From: Armillaria gallica | Taxonomy: Eukaryota; Basidiomycota; Agaricomycetes; Agaricales; Physalacriaceae | Direction: 5' to 3' | NCBI GenBank assembly: GCA_037576215.1 | Contig: JBANDB010000007.1 | Location: 4,681,001 to 4,745,000 of the forward strand | DNA: 64,000 bases | Shown: positions 19,331-31,898 of the stretch, one piece after another | Position numbering within the stretch: position 1 is the first letter of the stretch | Layout: each line of letters opens with the position of its first letter | The notes under the pieces: model-generated | What the model was told of the DNA's origin: nothing | Seen by the model: the letters and a program-made list of their open reading frames with translations, nothing else | Database searches by the model: none | Translations under genes and position numbers: made by a program

Positions 19331-22300
19331 CTGTAGGTGGTCGGGAAATGCAAATTTTCGATAAATGATTTTCTGTAGCCCTTACCTGTGCTCCGTTTCC
19401 CTAAAAATTTTATCTGTGTCTTCCTTTATCTGTTCTCATGCTAACATAAAAATCCTTGGCACTTTCATCAAGTAGAGCAAGCATTGGACAGTGGCCGAGG
19501 TGCAAGTGTCAAAAAGTCGCTATATTCAAAATTCCATCATGGCAACTGTCATGGTCAAATTGGAAGTCCACCGTTGCTGACTATGGCTTGCTGATGCTCA
19601 CGAAGAGCTCACTGAATCACTCCGAGTCCGCGTCTTTCATCAACACAGAAAATGAGGTTACAGTGCAACGGAAACTGATAGCATGTGAATTTATCTATGG
19701 TACATGTGAGAACTAATGTAAGCATGATTCCCAGCAAGATCTGTACTAGGAGTAGCCTGAGAGCTAGAGGGCAGTATGTAGTATTGATTTGGTGGATAGG
19801 ACAATGACGAGTGGGAATGGGAAACGGCGGTCAAAGGGAGAGTGAAGGAAGGCTGTGGTACAGGGTAAAAGGACGAACCAGGCTGCTGGAGAGCATGGGA
19901 ATCAAGTGACGATGATGAAGATGGTGATGGGACATTCAATGGGATTGTTTCCAGGTGATGTCTCTGCAGGAGAAGGCTGCATATCATTGTTGGCGTGATT
20001 TGCGATGTTTTTGCTCTCTACGGGTGCAGGCCGTTTACGAGTACGCGAGAAGATACCAGAATAGTGGCGGTCTTCCTTCATTTCCGGATGGTCATTGAAG
20101 TATTTGAGAATTTCACTGTGTAGTTTAGAGACAGTGAGTCCCTCCGTTTCAAGACTTAGCACTGCTGCAAGATCACCAAGGTCTATCTTGTTCTTCAATG
20201 CCAAACTTCTGCTGAAAACCATTGTTTCGGCCTGTGTTAGTTGTCGAACCAGATCCTCACGTTCTTTTCTCTTCTTCTCCTGCTTTTTCTTTTCCACAGC
20301 ATCCACCTTTTCTCTCCATGCTTTACTATGCTCCTTGACCTCTTGGTAGCCTTTCTCTGCTGTCATGACACATGAAGAAGTCTGTACTCAGGCTGACTTT
20401 CCTGCTCCTGTCCCCTTGTGCTTGTTCAGCTTGTACTGGGCCACAGCTGCGATCCGACCAGCAAATACTGCATGCGTCTCAGCAGCATCCCGCTGAGCCT
20501 CCACCTCTGCAAGTAGGAGCTGCAGATCCCAGTTTTCTTGCTCCAGGGATTGTCGATATTGGGTACCTACAAAGGGCACACCTGAAACAGAGCTCAATGA
20601 TGAAGTTGGACGAGACGAAGAACGCATATGGCGCTGACATTCAAGGAAAGGATGTGGGGTGGAGTCTGAACAACTGCTTCGAATGCTAGTTGATGAACTT
20701 GGCCGGGATATTGTCTTCAAATTGGAAGTACGAGAATTTGTGCGAGTTGTGTGACTGAAGATAGGAGATGGGGCTCAAGAGGGTGTAGGCATTATTACCT
20801 GAATTTGAGGTGCTTCAGAAACGATGTATTCATGAGCAAGTGTAGGATCGAGCCACCATGGTCGAGCTGGTGTGGTTGGAATTGGGGCACAGATTGGAAG
20901 TGTTGTTGGGTGGCTCTCGGCTGACATCATTGTCGGCGGAGCCATCAATCATGCCTGGTCTTCTCCTCCTTCTCTTGAACTGCCTCCATCTAGAACCATC
21001 CTGTATGCTTGCCCTCCATTACTACCCTCTCCATTTTGGTCAGAATCACTCTCCTCAGATTCCATTTCGCTCCCTTCAAGGATGTCAGCATATTCTGAAT
21101 CCAATGAACTGGTGTCAGCGGCAGCCTGCTTGCTAGGGTCGAACAATTTATCGTCAGAAGATGCATCAAATGCAGAGGGCATCCTCATGGGGAATGAATT
21201 GGGCAGATGCATTTGTGTTGAGGTGGAATAGCTCGGTGCATAGTCTTCTTCTTTGAATATGTCAGGATTGATTGGCCTGATACCAGACTTGCACCAGGCC
21301 TGGAGGATCGTCTCTGGTTTGAATGATGCTCTCCATGCTTTCATGTATTCTGTCACCAAATCTCGGAGCTCCATTGCCTCTCTGGTGGTTTCCAGAAGCT
21401 TGTCGCATTGGTTGAACCATGCATTTTGAAGCGGCCCAAAGATACTGACATCGAGTGGCTGTAGGCAATGTGTCATATGTGGGGGTAAGCAAAATAAATG
21501 GATGTTATGCTCCCGTGCATGCTCAATCCATTCTAGTGTGGTATGGGAGCCATGTCCATTGTAAATGAGTAAGATTGGTGCCCCAGTTTTATTTCGAGCC
21601 ATTGCACAAGGTACAAAACCTTGTTTGAACCACTCCAGCCCCACGTAATCATCAGTCCAGCCATTCTCAGAAGTCACGATGCTAGATTCATTATGTGAGC
21701 ATTGAGCTGTGTGTCTGATTTAACACTCACATTGTATTTGGCTCAGTGAACCATTCAGGAAACTTTGTTGTCTCTGCGAAGACAAACCCTGGTGGTATAT
21801 CGCTACTCCCATCTGCACAGACAGCTTCGATGATGGTGACCAACTGAAGATCATCGCTCTTTAACTTGTACTTTGACTTGTCATCCCATGAAAAGAAGAA
21901 CTTCTGCTGTGACCCCTTCTCCCACCTCCCAGCTGGATCCCTTTCTCATCCGTATTGTATACATTTTCTCAGGGAATATTGTAAGTCTCCATATGCTCCT
22001 TCAGAAGTTTGAAATGTCCCTGAACTGTTGTATAATTGAAGGCCTTTGCATGTTTAGGATCCAGTCCAGACCCCCATCCTAATTTCAGCTCGGGATGTGG
22101 TTTCAAGAACCGTCGGATCCATGCTTTTGATGGGCTATTCATAGGTACAGCCTTTCTCTGTTCACGCATCAAAGCCCATACTTTTGGCCTGATAGTGCGC
22201 TTGTTGACAGGGTGGCCTGTCATTGACAGATACTGGATCCAATCCACCATAGCAGCCTCAGATGCAGGCTGAAGAAGAAGCTGGTCAAGGTGGGCCTTTG

Positions 22301-22964
22301 ATTTTGGTTTTGTCTCTTCTCTGATCCGCCGTCGCAGCGTGTTGTATGGTACATTGAACTCAGTGGCTGCCTTTTGAATATTCTTGCATCTTCCAAGCCT
22401 GAATGCCTGTTGGGCTTGTTCTATGTGCTCTTCAGTTTCTGGAGTGATGACCTGTGGTTTCTTCTGGGTTTTGGGTGGATTTCAACGGCGAGATGAGGTC
22501 ATGGTAAGACGATGGTGAAGCATGGTGAAATTTTCAATGTTGGACTCATCATGATGCTTCATTGATGCCGAAAGATGGCAGAGCGGACTTTAAAACTGTC
22601 ACATTCTGTAACACTGAATCTAATGAATCTCTCATTTTTCGTGCATCCCTCAAGCGATGGGTCCTGTTTTTTTTTGTTTTGAACCCTTACAATAAGCCTT
22701 AATCATGTCCCCAAGTCATTCCGAGGCTGTCTAACACCGTAAGTATGAAACCGGAGGTAGCCAGTCTTTACAAAGACCAATTTCAGCCAGTTTTTGCTGC
22801 CTCGCAACGCTTCCTCTAAGCCTACAAAGAAAACCACTGCGCAGTATTAGTTATATGCATTCATTGAAGTATTAAAAAAAACCCGAAGCCAACAACTAGC
22901 TAGAACGTGCTACAAACCGAAATTTGCACATTGCGATCCATTTGCACATCGTGATCAACTGTAG
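19331..22964 (-). mobile_element. pogo/Fot1-type DNA transposon
   Basis: 3634-bp insertion in A1 integrase flanked by TA (19329-19330 and 22965-22966). Imperfect terminal inverted repeats: left CTGTAGGTGGTCGGGAAATG, right (reverse complement) CTACAGTTGATCACGATGTG; most mismatches are transitions. An ATTTGCACAT motif occurs twice at the right end (22922-22950), with a single related motif at the left end, possible transposase-binding sites. It encodes one transposase on the minus strand. CpG is well retained, which suggests a relatively recent arrival. Confidence 0.87.
19902..22502 (-). pseudogene. pogo-family DDD transposase
   Basis: ATG at 22502 (MTSSRR, then a stop at codon 7). Next come a psq-type HTH (AQQAFRLGRCKNIQKAATEF, VPYNTLRRRIR), a CENP-B-type HTH (22250-21969) and the DDE_1 domain: first Asp in YNTDEKGIQLGGG; a frameshift near 21900; a likely intron (GTGAGT at about 21730 to CTAG near 21684); then second Asp motif, third Asp in HCLQPLDVSIFGPLQ. 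The second motif reads YNGHGSHTT where the family has YDGHGSH, so Asp is replaced by Asn. An acidic linker and the usual C-terminal coiled coil (AEVEAQRDAAETHAVFAG, then LETEGLTVSKLHSEI) follow. Dead by stops and the catalytic change. Confidence 0.88.
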
Positions 22965-23780
22965 TATCACCTTGAGGCTGATGGACAAACAGAATGTGCA
23001 AACCAAACCTTGGAACAGTATATCTGTATCTATTGTTCTTATCAACAAGACAACTGAGATTTACTACTACCTATTGCTGGATTTGCATACAACAATGCTC
23101 TGAATGCCTCCACTGGAATCTCTCCATTCTTCACCAACAAAGGTTACTATCCTAATATCACTGTTCATTCTGAATATTATATTGCCTCTGCTTGGGCCTA
23201 CAACTTTGTGATCAATCTAGATGAACTACACCAATCTCTATGTGATGAAATCACTTAGGCACAGTCTTGTTACAAGATCCAAGCAGACAAGCATCAGAAT
23301 CCAGCTCCTTCATTCAAAGTAGGTGACAAAGTCTTCCTCAGTTCCAAGCATATCAAGACTACTTGCTTTACTGTGAAATTTGCAAAGAAATTCCTTGGCC
23401 CATTTGAAATCATATCTCAACCAGGCTCCTATTCCTTCACACTTAAACTTCTGTCAGATTTCTGTGCCATTCACCCTGTCTTCCATATGTTACAACTTGA
23501 ACCTGTAGAAGAAAATACTATCCCTAATTGCACTCAACCTCCACTGCCTCCAGTGGAAGTTGATGGTGAAGAGTAGTATGAAATAGCTCAAATCCTAGAC
23601 TCCAAGATTGACTGCTGGTTCTAGTGTCCTCTCCTCTACAGGGTTCAATGGTTACTATGAAGGCACTGACAAAGAATTTGCTCAGTTACTAGCCACTGAG
23701 TTTTCTGCTGATGATTTCATTGAATATTTCCACTGCTATTATCCAGACAAACCAGGACCATTAGCTAAAGTCACCATCTG
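22965..23780 (+). pseudogene. integrase C-terminus and chromodomain of A1
   Basis: Resumes after the pogo element: HLEADGQTECANQTLEQYIC (catalytic Glu), FAYNNALNASTGISPFF, then FKVGDKVFLSSKHIKT, FLGPFEIISQPGSYSF and HPVFHMLQLEPV. After a stop at 23575 a chromodomain follows in pieces (YEIAQILDSKID, LLYRVQW, ADDFIEYFHCYYPDKPGPL). Family A is therefore also a chromovirus. Further stops are seen at about 23070 and 23257. Confidence 0.84.
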
Positions 23781-23989
23781 AAAATCCACCATTTAACTTC
23801 TCTTCACTTGGAATATCATCAGATTCCATTAGCCTCAACTATTTCAATTTCAAATCAAATCTATGAAAACTATTGCAAATTTATTTCCTAATTTAGAATG
23901 AAACCTGTTGGCTCTGTTTTTACTTCTTTCTCCACCTTTCAAGTCAAAAAGCAATATTTTTAAAACAAACCATGTACATTGGGAATCAA
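23781..23989. other. spacer between pol end and antisense gene, A1
   Basis: AT-rich, no open frame. The strand of coding changes across it: pol on plus to the left, the coiled-coil gene on minus to the right (tail to tail). Confidence 0.5.
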
Positions 23990-25660
23990 GAAAATACAAG
24001 TAAAGTACGAAGACAAAAATTTCAAAAAGCCTCGGTGCTGGACAGACCCATGATAACTACATCAGCTAATTTCTCCCCCTTTTCCTTATTTCTCTCTAAC
24101 TCTCCTTCTTGTACCAGTAGAGGCTCCAAGTCCTTGTACATTTCCACCTTACTTTCAACTTCTTCACCCCTTGACTACCTATATACTCTCATACGTGCAG
24201 TCACCTGCTGATGGAGCTCCTTCTCCGCCTTCTCTGCCAGATTCTCATCAGGCATAGACATTTTGATTAAGGCATCCAACTCTGGGATGCTAATGGATTC
24301 TGCTCCTGGAATCATCTCCATACAAACCATCTCCTTCTTGTCCAAGGTTTATCTGAATATTCAATCCTGTAACTCTCCTGATCTTTTAACAACCTCTTCT
24401 ACAATTGCCACTCCTTTCGGCATTCATGCATGTTATAGAAATCCTGACAGGCCCACAAGAACTTGTTGTGAGCTAACATTTGCTTGTGCAGACTGGATAC
24501 TCTGATGGTCCTGACCCAGAAGAACTTGTTTAAAAGCTTATATGGATCTTCCATCCCAAGTGGAGTGTCATGGCTAATGACTGTAATCCTTCAATCTTGA
24601 TAATAGCCATGTCCCTATCCAACTATTGCTGGGCCATCTTGTGCCAAACCTCGCTGTAAATGTTGCTGGTTTTTTGAAGCTCCATTCGCGACACCTTGAA
24701 CTCTGCCTTCAGAGATTTTGAAGGAAATTTATCTAGATACTTGATGTCATAATCCAGGTGATAATCATCCATCAAGTCCTCCACATGTTTCACAATGTGC
24801 TTGATCTTGTCCTCCAAATGCACCAGCCTAGAAGAAATGTCTTGAAGCAACTCCATGACACTGGTAGAATCATGGAGAGCTGCCATCCTCACCATTCTTG
24901 TTGAAAGAACATTGCGCTTTCTTGATGCGGCACCTTTGACAGGTTTAGAAGCTACCGTGGATGAAACAGGTGGTGTTATCAGCCTGACACTTGCCACAAT
25001 GTTCTATCCCAAGTCAACAAACTGAATGGAGACCCAGCAGAGTCACGTATCTTTCCCAGAAAATACCTTATCTGAAGCCTGAGGTACAGGCTCTGTCTTC
25101 AAATGTTTTAGGGTCAATGGCCCCACTGATGCATTCCCATCTTCTCCCTCACTCTCCACCAAACTTGCAGACTGGAATTTTTGCTTCTGGGGCTCCCCAG
25201 TACATGCTCTCTTCTTTCCCTTAGTAATCACCCACCTCTGTCTCAACTCAACCATTGCAGCCATCTTCAGATCTGCCAGATCCATTTCAGAATCACCATC
25301 ACTCACTGGGGCACCAGCAGCCTATAATGCCAACTTGTTCACCTCATCCTTCTTCTTTTCTTTCTCCTTCTCCTCTTTTTCCTTCAAGCCAGCCAAACAC
25401 TGATGCTCCATGGCCTCCTGTTTCTCCCTCTCCAAGGCCAACTCCTTCTCTTTTTTCTTGGCTTTCTGCCAGAGCCGCTCTATCCTCTCAGTCTCTTTCT
25501 TTTCTTTCTTCAATGCCTCAACCTTAAACAAACACACCAACTTATCCTGCCTCAATTTCTCTGCCTGGGCCTCCTTCACTCACACAGTCTTCCAGTCATT
25601 GTGTTGACCAACAGCTTCCTCATAATAGTCCTCTGTAGCAATCTGTTCCTCTGTTAATAC
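23990..25660 (-). pseudogene. antisense coiled-coil gene between pol and 3' LTR, A1
   Basis: Second copy of the gene seen in A2. From high to low coordinate: VYEVLTEEQIATEDYYEEAV, HNDWKTV; coiled coil 25579-25330 (KKEKKETERIERLWQKAKKK); acidic VSDGDSEMDLADL; KHLKTEPVPQASDKVFSG; a basic segment absent from A2 (AASRKRNVLSTRMVRMAAL); ISSRLVHLEDKIKHIVKHVEDLMDDY; SNIYSEVWHKMAQQ; MAIIKIEGLQSL. The same blocks occur in the same order as in A2, so the gene belongs to the family, not to one copy. Stops and frame changes interrupt it. The plus-strand frames over it are compositional shadows of the Lys/Glu-rich coil. Confidence 0.7.
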
Positions 25661-25663
25661 CTC

Positions 25664-25713
25664 ATAGACCTCTGCTCATGCAAGTTATCTTATCTATTTG
25701 GCATGTCCCTAAC
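25664..25713 (+). repeat. 3' LTR end of A1
   Basis: Last ~50 bp of a family A LTR (ACCTCTGCTCATGCAAG...TCCCTAACA). The rest of the 3' LTR is deleted, so the antisense gene abuts it directly. Confidence 0.7.
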
Positions 25714-28540
25714 ACACACTTTTATTACCTGTCACAATTCCAACAGAGATGTAAAATTGCCACTTCATCAACACACTTCCTGTTTTTGCTTTTATTTCCT
25801 GTATTTCTGATTATCATCCTGTGTCTGCGGGACATCTATGTTGTTGTCCAACTGTCCATGTTCTATGGTCCTCACTTGTATGTCCATGATTTGTACTTTG
25901 ATAATAGTTGAAAGCCCTGATTATACAGATCTGCTCCCCCACAACCCTTGCTCTCTGCATCTCATCTATTCTTCTTGCTAAACATAAATCTCCTATGATA
26001 TATGGTACTCATCTCTGTGGCAGTGATTTGTACATTCCACTCTGCCACCATCGCTTGCTGTCTTGACCATCCAGCCATCATTGCTGTTCACTGTGCTTGA
26101 AAAAAAAGGATTTCCAGAGAGTAACTTGTCTTATGATGGAATATTAATCTGGTTTTGTGAAAATCCATATAATATGAGATAATTTTATACATCCCCACTT
26201 TTTTTTCTGCATTCAAAACTGTTTTCTTCTTCATGCCTGTTTTTGTAGGCTCAGCTTTACAGAAAACTCAAGACATTCAATCACAATGGAACTTTCAATT
26301 GTCTCTTACATGATTTGTTATTCTTTTTTCTATTGTGAATGCACTTGCTCTGTTGTTAATGATGCAGCTACTGATGACTGTTATCAGATGCCTTACAAAT
26401 TACTTCACTACGCTGATAAGAAATTTCAAACTCTGGTCTATCTGTTGCAAAAATATTGAGAACTTGTTCTTATTGCCATGCAACTGATGTAATAGCTCTT
26501 TGTCTCAGTTACATTAGAATAGGTGACCATCAATTCTATTTTAAGGGCCTGGAATATTGATTCTTCATAATCCAGTAAGCCTTACTGTTCTAAAATTTAA
26601 ACTCTGCAAAATTCACATGGCATACTGACCATGATTATCCAGAATTCAGAATTTCCTTCTTTTAATCTGGATGGGATGCTGAATACTGCTAATGTCAACA
26701 TCTGTTAATATACCCTCTCACACTTAAAAAAAAAAGTCAATGTATTATTTAATTGCATAGTTTACAATCTTGAAAATTATTCTTTTTCCACATTCAAATT
26801 TCCATTATCACCATACTTTGTCTAAAATATAACAATATCCAATTCCTTCTCCTACTCTTCATCCTCCCAGATCATATACAACTCTTGACTTCTTGGTTAA
26901 AAACTAGAGCCTGCACTCCTCATTGTCTGCATCAACACTTGCTGCATTGTTTCTGACAGCTGCTGTGGTTATGGTCAGAGATGACTGGTGCATGTCATTG
27001 GGAGAGGTGTACTGATCTTGGAAAGCAAGCAATGTGTCATTGATATTCTAAAGATCTCTTCAATGTCTGCTCTCAATGAACCTGCCTGCCATGTACTGAT
27101 CCTTGTGGGTTTATGATATCACCAGCATGATTATTACCTGCACAATAATTAGTATGCCCCGTTCACAATGCCATGGCTTGTGATGCACCTGAGCTGTCAT
27201 CTCTTTGTGGGCTCCTCATTTATGCCTCAACACTGACCACATTCTTCTAAAGTGAGTTTTCATCTTCAGTTGACCATCCATTATTATCAGGTTGTGCTTA
27301 CTTGAGTCCTGTCTTTAAAATCTCTTTCATTTCTGATTTTCTATTAATAGATCAGTCCCCCCTATATAGCTGCTCTGTATTCACTAAGCAGAGTGTTTTC
27401 TAACATTTGAATGATGGTTTGCAAGTGTTAAATGGTAAAAGAAATTGAAAAGAAGAAAGTGTTGTTGAAGTGTAATAGTGTGTGACAAGCCTCACACTAA
27501 TTTACCTTTATGCACTTTCTCACCTGAGCAAAGACTTCAATATAAATCTATCTGATCAATACTCATATCCCATTGCTTGAAGCCTATAACTGGACTGGGA
27601 TCTAAAGCACAGCTTTGATAAGCTTCTGCCCTTGTTAGAGGTGACTATGCCTTATCAGCTCTACTATTCCTCCACCTTGCCCTATGCTTTAACACCGCTC
27701 TTGTGCTGCTGTCATGGTTGTCAATGCTGCTGGAATGAGTCCTTATATAATCACTGATAGTTGAAGGTGTATCTGTGTCAGTCATGTACCTGAACAGTGG
27801 TTGTTCCTGCCTGAGTAGATCGCTAGATGGATCTGGACAAGGCAGTAGATCTTGATAGAATAGTAACATATCAGACAAGCATCAGGATGATGCCATTGTG
27901 CATGCTGGGTTTGAACAGTGCACATGAAAGCAAATTTTTCAAATATAAATTTGTATTTTATATACTATTAGATCCCAACTGTTGCTGGAGAAAATGTATT
28001 TGTGAATTTACGGTCATTATTGGATGAAATATATTGTCTTAATAGGACAGGTTAAAGTTTGTCCATCTGAATGAGATCATATGAGCACTATCACTTGCAA
28101 GTTCTTGAATTCAAAGGGTGGGCAAGAGAAAAACAGAGGACAGACAGCTGCCAGACTGGTGTATTGCATATTATATAGGTCATATTTTAATCAGGGAGGG
28201 AGGAGCACAGATTCCAGTATCACACTCTTTGAAGTTGCTGTCACAAGGACAGGTTTAGCTTGTGAAACCTCTAGAGATATGTGACTCTAAATGTCACATC
28301 ACACATCTCAATTTGGGAGCCTTTACATTAGTCACCAGTAGGATGTTAAGGATGCAACTGCCTTACATTACTGTTCTATATAAACAGATTCACTGCAGAT
28401 TACATTGGACCAGGTTTTAGTATGGCTCTAACATATTGAGATCTGATAGTGTCACTTCACATCTATGATCTTGGGCAACACACACTTGCAATCTGGTAGC
28501 TATCTGAGAGGCAAGATCATCTAGCAATATGTAACCTTTA
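25714..28540. other. no recognisable gene
   Basis: AT-rich, CpG-poor sequence with only short frames. I see no family A-E homology and no RNA gene. A minus-strand frame of 77 codons at 27645-27878 has no motif and no relative in the window. Confidence 0.4.
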
Positions 28541-29064
28541 TGTTAGAGATGTGCCAAATAAACAAAGATAACTCACACAAGTGGAGGTCTGCAGAGTGCA
28601 TGGGCTATGGCAAAGCTATTAGCAATATCACTCTTGAGCTGAAGCCCTAAGATTAGATTGTGGAGTGGAGTCCATGGAGAGTGAAGGTTTGGATAGAGAG
28701 TAAGGTAGTCCAATGGAGTGGAGGCCACAGACTTGGAGAGTGATAGTTTAGACTTGAAGTCAGAGAGAGATTTGGCTAAACCAAGTTAGTATTTGAACTG
28801 AGTATCTACAAGTAATTCTACAGTATATAAGTAGGTAAATCTGAGTTGGAGTCTGATAGACTCTGACAGAGGTCTGTTCGCTACTGGATTTAGGTTCTAG
28901 AATTAATATGTGAAATAGTAAAATGAAATGGAAATGAAATATTAGGTGGAGTGAGGTAAATGGTAAGCAGCCAGAGGCCATGGAGGTCCAATAGTGTGAT
29001 CTGTTGATATTGAGTCTATGCTTGAAGTTGGTGTGGAGCGGAGGTCCATGGCATGCGTGTAACA
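28541..29064 (-). repeat. solo family A LTR with perfect target duplication
   Basis: 524-bp full-length LTR, minus orientation (begins TGTTACACGCATGCCATGG on the minus strand, ends CATCTCTAACA). Flanked by CTTTA at 28536-28540 and 29065-29069, an exact 5-bp duplication. No internal sequence is attached, so this is a solo LTR left by LTR-LTR recombination. Confidence 0.92.
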
Positions 29065-29069
29065 CTTTA

Positions 29070-31898
29070 GCTGAGTGCCAGCTTGTTCACTGCAAGCATG
29101 CTGCCCTCATAGATTCAGCTCTAGATAGAGCTGGAGGGGATTGAGAGACCCTTAGTATAGGACTTTACAGATGACCTTTGTTCTTTCAGGATCCAGGTCT
29201 GGATTCTTTATATAGAAAGTTGCTTGCCTGTCTTTCCTGGCTTTATAGCAATGCTTTGTTATAATAGAACCTAGTTCTCAATTGATAAATTAGAAAATTA
29301 TTTCTTCTCTATATAGAGCTTTGCTCCAAATCTCCACTCCTTCAGAAATTTGATCTCAATGATTTGAGCAATGAAATATTTATTTTCTATACCAGGCTAT
29401 GTAACAAAATCTAATCTTCTTAAGACTTGGTTCTTAATTTTTCATGTGAGTCATTTTTTCCTTGCTCAGTACTATGCTGACTTTGTCAAGATCCTGTTTT
29501 TGGTTCTTCATACAAGTTTCCTGCTTTCTTCTCAAGACTTTCTACTTCTGTTGGGGCTCCAGTAGAGATGTTCTTTTCTTGGTCTAGCTCTTTTATTTTA
29601 GTTATCTGAGACCAGCTTATAAAGTTATTTGATAAAATTTCTTTCAAAATATTAGATTCTAAAGTGTTCCTTACTGTCCTCATTCACCAACTAAACATAT
29701 CATTTATACTGAAAGACAATTACTATGTGGAATTACTTAATATATCCATATTTTCAAAACTTAGTTTGTAGAGAGTATTAGGTTTATAGAGATAGCTGAT
29801 ACTGACAGGGCTGGCTCTTCTCTGGCAGTCTGTGCTAACAATACTAAGGCTTATTTGCTCTCAGTATCTCACTCACTGATGGAGTCAGTTGCAAGTCAGA
29901 GTGATGATATCAATTTTGATTATAGGCAGTGTTGGTCTCCAAACTAACAAAAGCTTTTGGATTGTATAATAGATCTCATCTATATTGTTATTAGGATTAT
30001 TTCTAAAATCAAATTTCTGTTTAAGACTATCATGCCAAGCACTATGAGTTCCCATTATTAGTTCATACTAATCAATGCAGATTGCTTTATAATAGTGAGT
30101 TTTCCTAGTGAAAGAAATTGTCTCAAGGCTCTTTCAGATTTGCTGCTCAGTGTTTTTTCTTCTTTGAAATAGTTGTATTGCTTGATACTGTAGATAAAGG
30201 TAAAGACAGTTATATATATATTTTTTCAAACACTGTTGAATATTTTTAAAAAAATTGCTGGCCTCTCTTTAGTCTGTCTAATAAACCCTTCCATACTGCA
30301 TTTACAAGCTGGATTTTATTACTTTCTTTCAAGATAGATATGAATATTTTCTTCAGATTGACCTGGAACCTATGACAATTGCAAGGGTTTCATAGTAGCT
30401 ACAATAGCAATCACAGCTTGGAGCTTATTGATGGTAGCTTGCATGGCTTAGAGCATGGACAGTCTAAGTGTATATTTTGGCCTGTTGGAGAAGTGGTTAT
30501 GTTTCTCCACAACTATGTCAATTGCTTGTAGATTGTAGCTACTATAATGCTCTACTCTGAACACTTTTAATGAAGTATTAGAGATCATGCCTGTTTAGGA
30601 TTAATAATCCTAAGATGTGTGGAGTATTCCTCTTATAATTCTTCTATAGTAGTTTTGCTGTTATCTCCTACTACTACTGTCTTATTCTCTTGTTGAAGAA
30701 TGACATCAACAGAGTCTGTTTCTAGCATGTTAGAAGTGATGGCAGATATTGTCAATAGTGTGTATTTAGTGCACAAATGTCAGTGGTGTGTTGATGAGAA
30801 TTTTTGTATATGTATAGTCTATAAAAAGATATAAGCCTTGATATCTACAATTTCTAAGTTGTGATATTCCCTAGCCTGACTCAGATCAATGATAAAATTA
30901 TTACACTTAAGAGGTTTTGAGGATAAAAATATAGCATTTCCAGTATACTCAGCTATTTATATACTGCTAAGTGAGTAAACTAAAGTCATTAGAAGTCATT
31001 TATCTATAAATGTTATTCTAACTAATAGAGAACTATTTTTAGCACCTGTCACAGTAGCATCTATCTGCATCTGAACTGACAGTTTCTGGGTGGCTGGATG
31101 GAATAGAGCACCAGTAGGATAAAGGAGAGAGTCATGAATGTCTCAATGCCCATTTGACAATGATAGGGTGATCTTAGACAAAAAGAAGCTCATTGTTCAA
31201 TTCTCTTACATCAAAAACAGAGATGGTGAGGACTGAAAGATGATAGCTATGCTGTAAGATTAGTATAGGGCAGAAAAAGAAGGTATGAGAATGAGGTGGC
31301 AGCACCCAGTGATAGCATCTAGAGCTCTAGTGTACAGCAGGATTGTGTTCTCTCACTTAAATAATGGGAGATGCATGATTTTAAAGTGTATAGAGTAACT
31401 GAGTAGAGTAGGAAGGCTGATGTTAGTGTTAGATAAGGTGGTTGAATTATCATATGATCATAGTTGTTATGGTATGTAAAGCACCCAATATTTCTCCTTT
31501 GATATCTAAGAGAGTATAGTCATTGCTATTGTGATTTGTCATCAGGATTTTGATTTTTATCCCAACATTCTTAATCATTGGTTATACATTCTGTGGGCCC
31601 TCTCACACTAAGATGGTGACCAATATTTAATCCTGAAGTGTATGAATATATATAGGAGTGATTGGCCTTAATATTAATATGGAGGATATTACTAGTCAGA
31701 ATGGTCTCATTAAGGTTATGGCAGGGTGTAGGTTGGCACTGTCCTCCTTGTTAAGTGTAATAGCCTCTATGACTATTGTCTGGGTGATTGGATAGTGCTA
31801 CTTTGTTTGAGGGCTTACACAGGGTGGTGAGCAGCAGGATAAATGCTATTCAGAGCTCTTAAAGCTGCTGAATATACTAAAAGGACCTATTATGTATA
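29070..31898. other. decayed repeat sequence, no gene recognised
   Basis: AT-rich and nearly free of CpG. Minus-strand frames around 30900-29500 give scattered polar stretches that could be an old pol or gag, but no catalytic motif is readable. Confidence 0.35.

Larger units (their letters stand above)
3005..25713 (+). mobile_element. Family A copy A1, outer shell of a nested cluster
   Basis: A1 can be followed across four insertions: LTR part 3005-3265, gag 3308-3447, [element B 3448-15221], gag/protease/RT/RNase H 15222-17830, integrase 17960-18353, [MITE 18354-19016], integrase 19017-19330, [pogo 19331-22964], integrase C-terminus and chromodomain 22965-23780, antisense gene 23990-25660, LTR end 25664-25713. 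Order and content match the other family A copies once the insertions are removed. Both LTRs are truncated and pol carries stops and catalytic substitutions. It is the oldest layer of the nest. Confidence 0.85.

Noticed and set aside
22922..22956. Two ATTTGCACAT repeats as a possible CRISPR-like array
   Set aside because: Only two units, at a transposon end; best seen as subterminal transposase sites.
25255..25657. Plus-strand Phe/Leu/Ser-rich frames, also 10680-11096
   Set aside because: These are complements of the Lys/Glu-rich coiled coil (GAA/AAG codons read as TTC/CTT). Conservation follows the minus-strand protein.
3005..25713. Reading the plus/minus gag-pol mixture as one large rearranged element
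   Set aside because: Target duplications and restored frames at each junction show separate insertions.
27645..27878. 77-codon minus-strand frame as a gene
   Set aside because: Short, no motif, no relatives in the window, no splice or promoter context.
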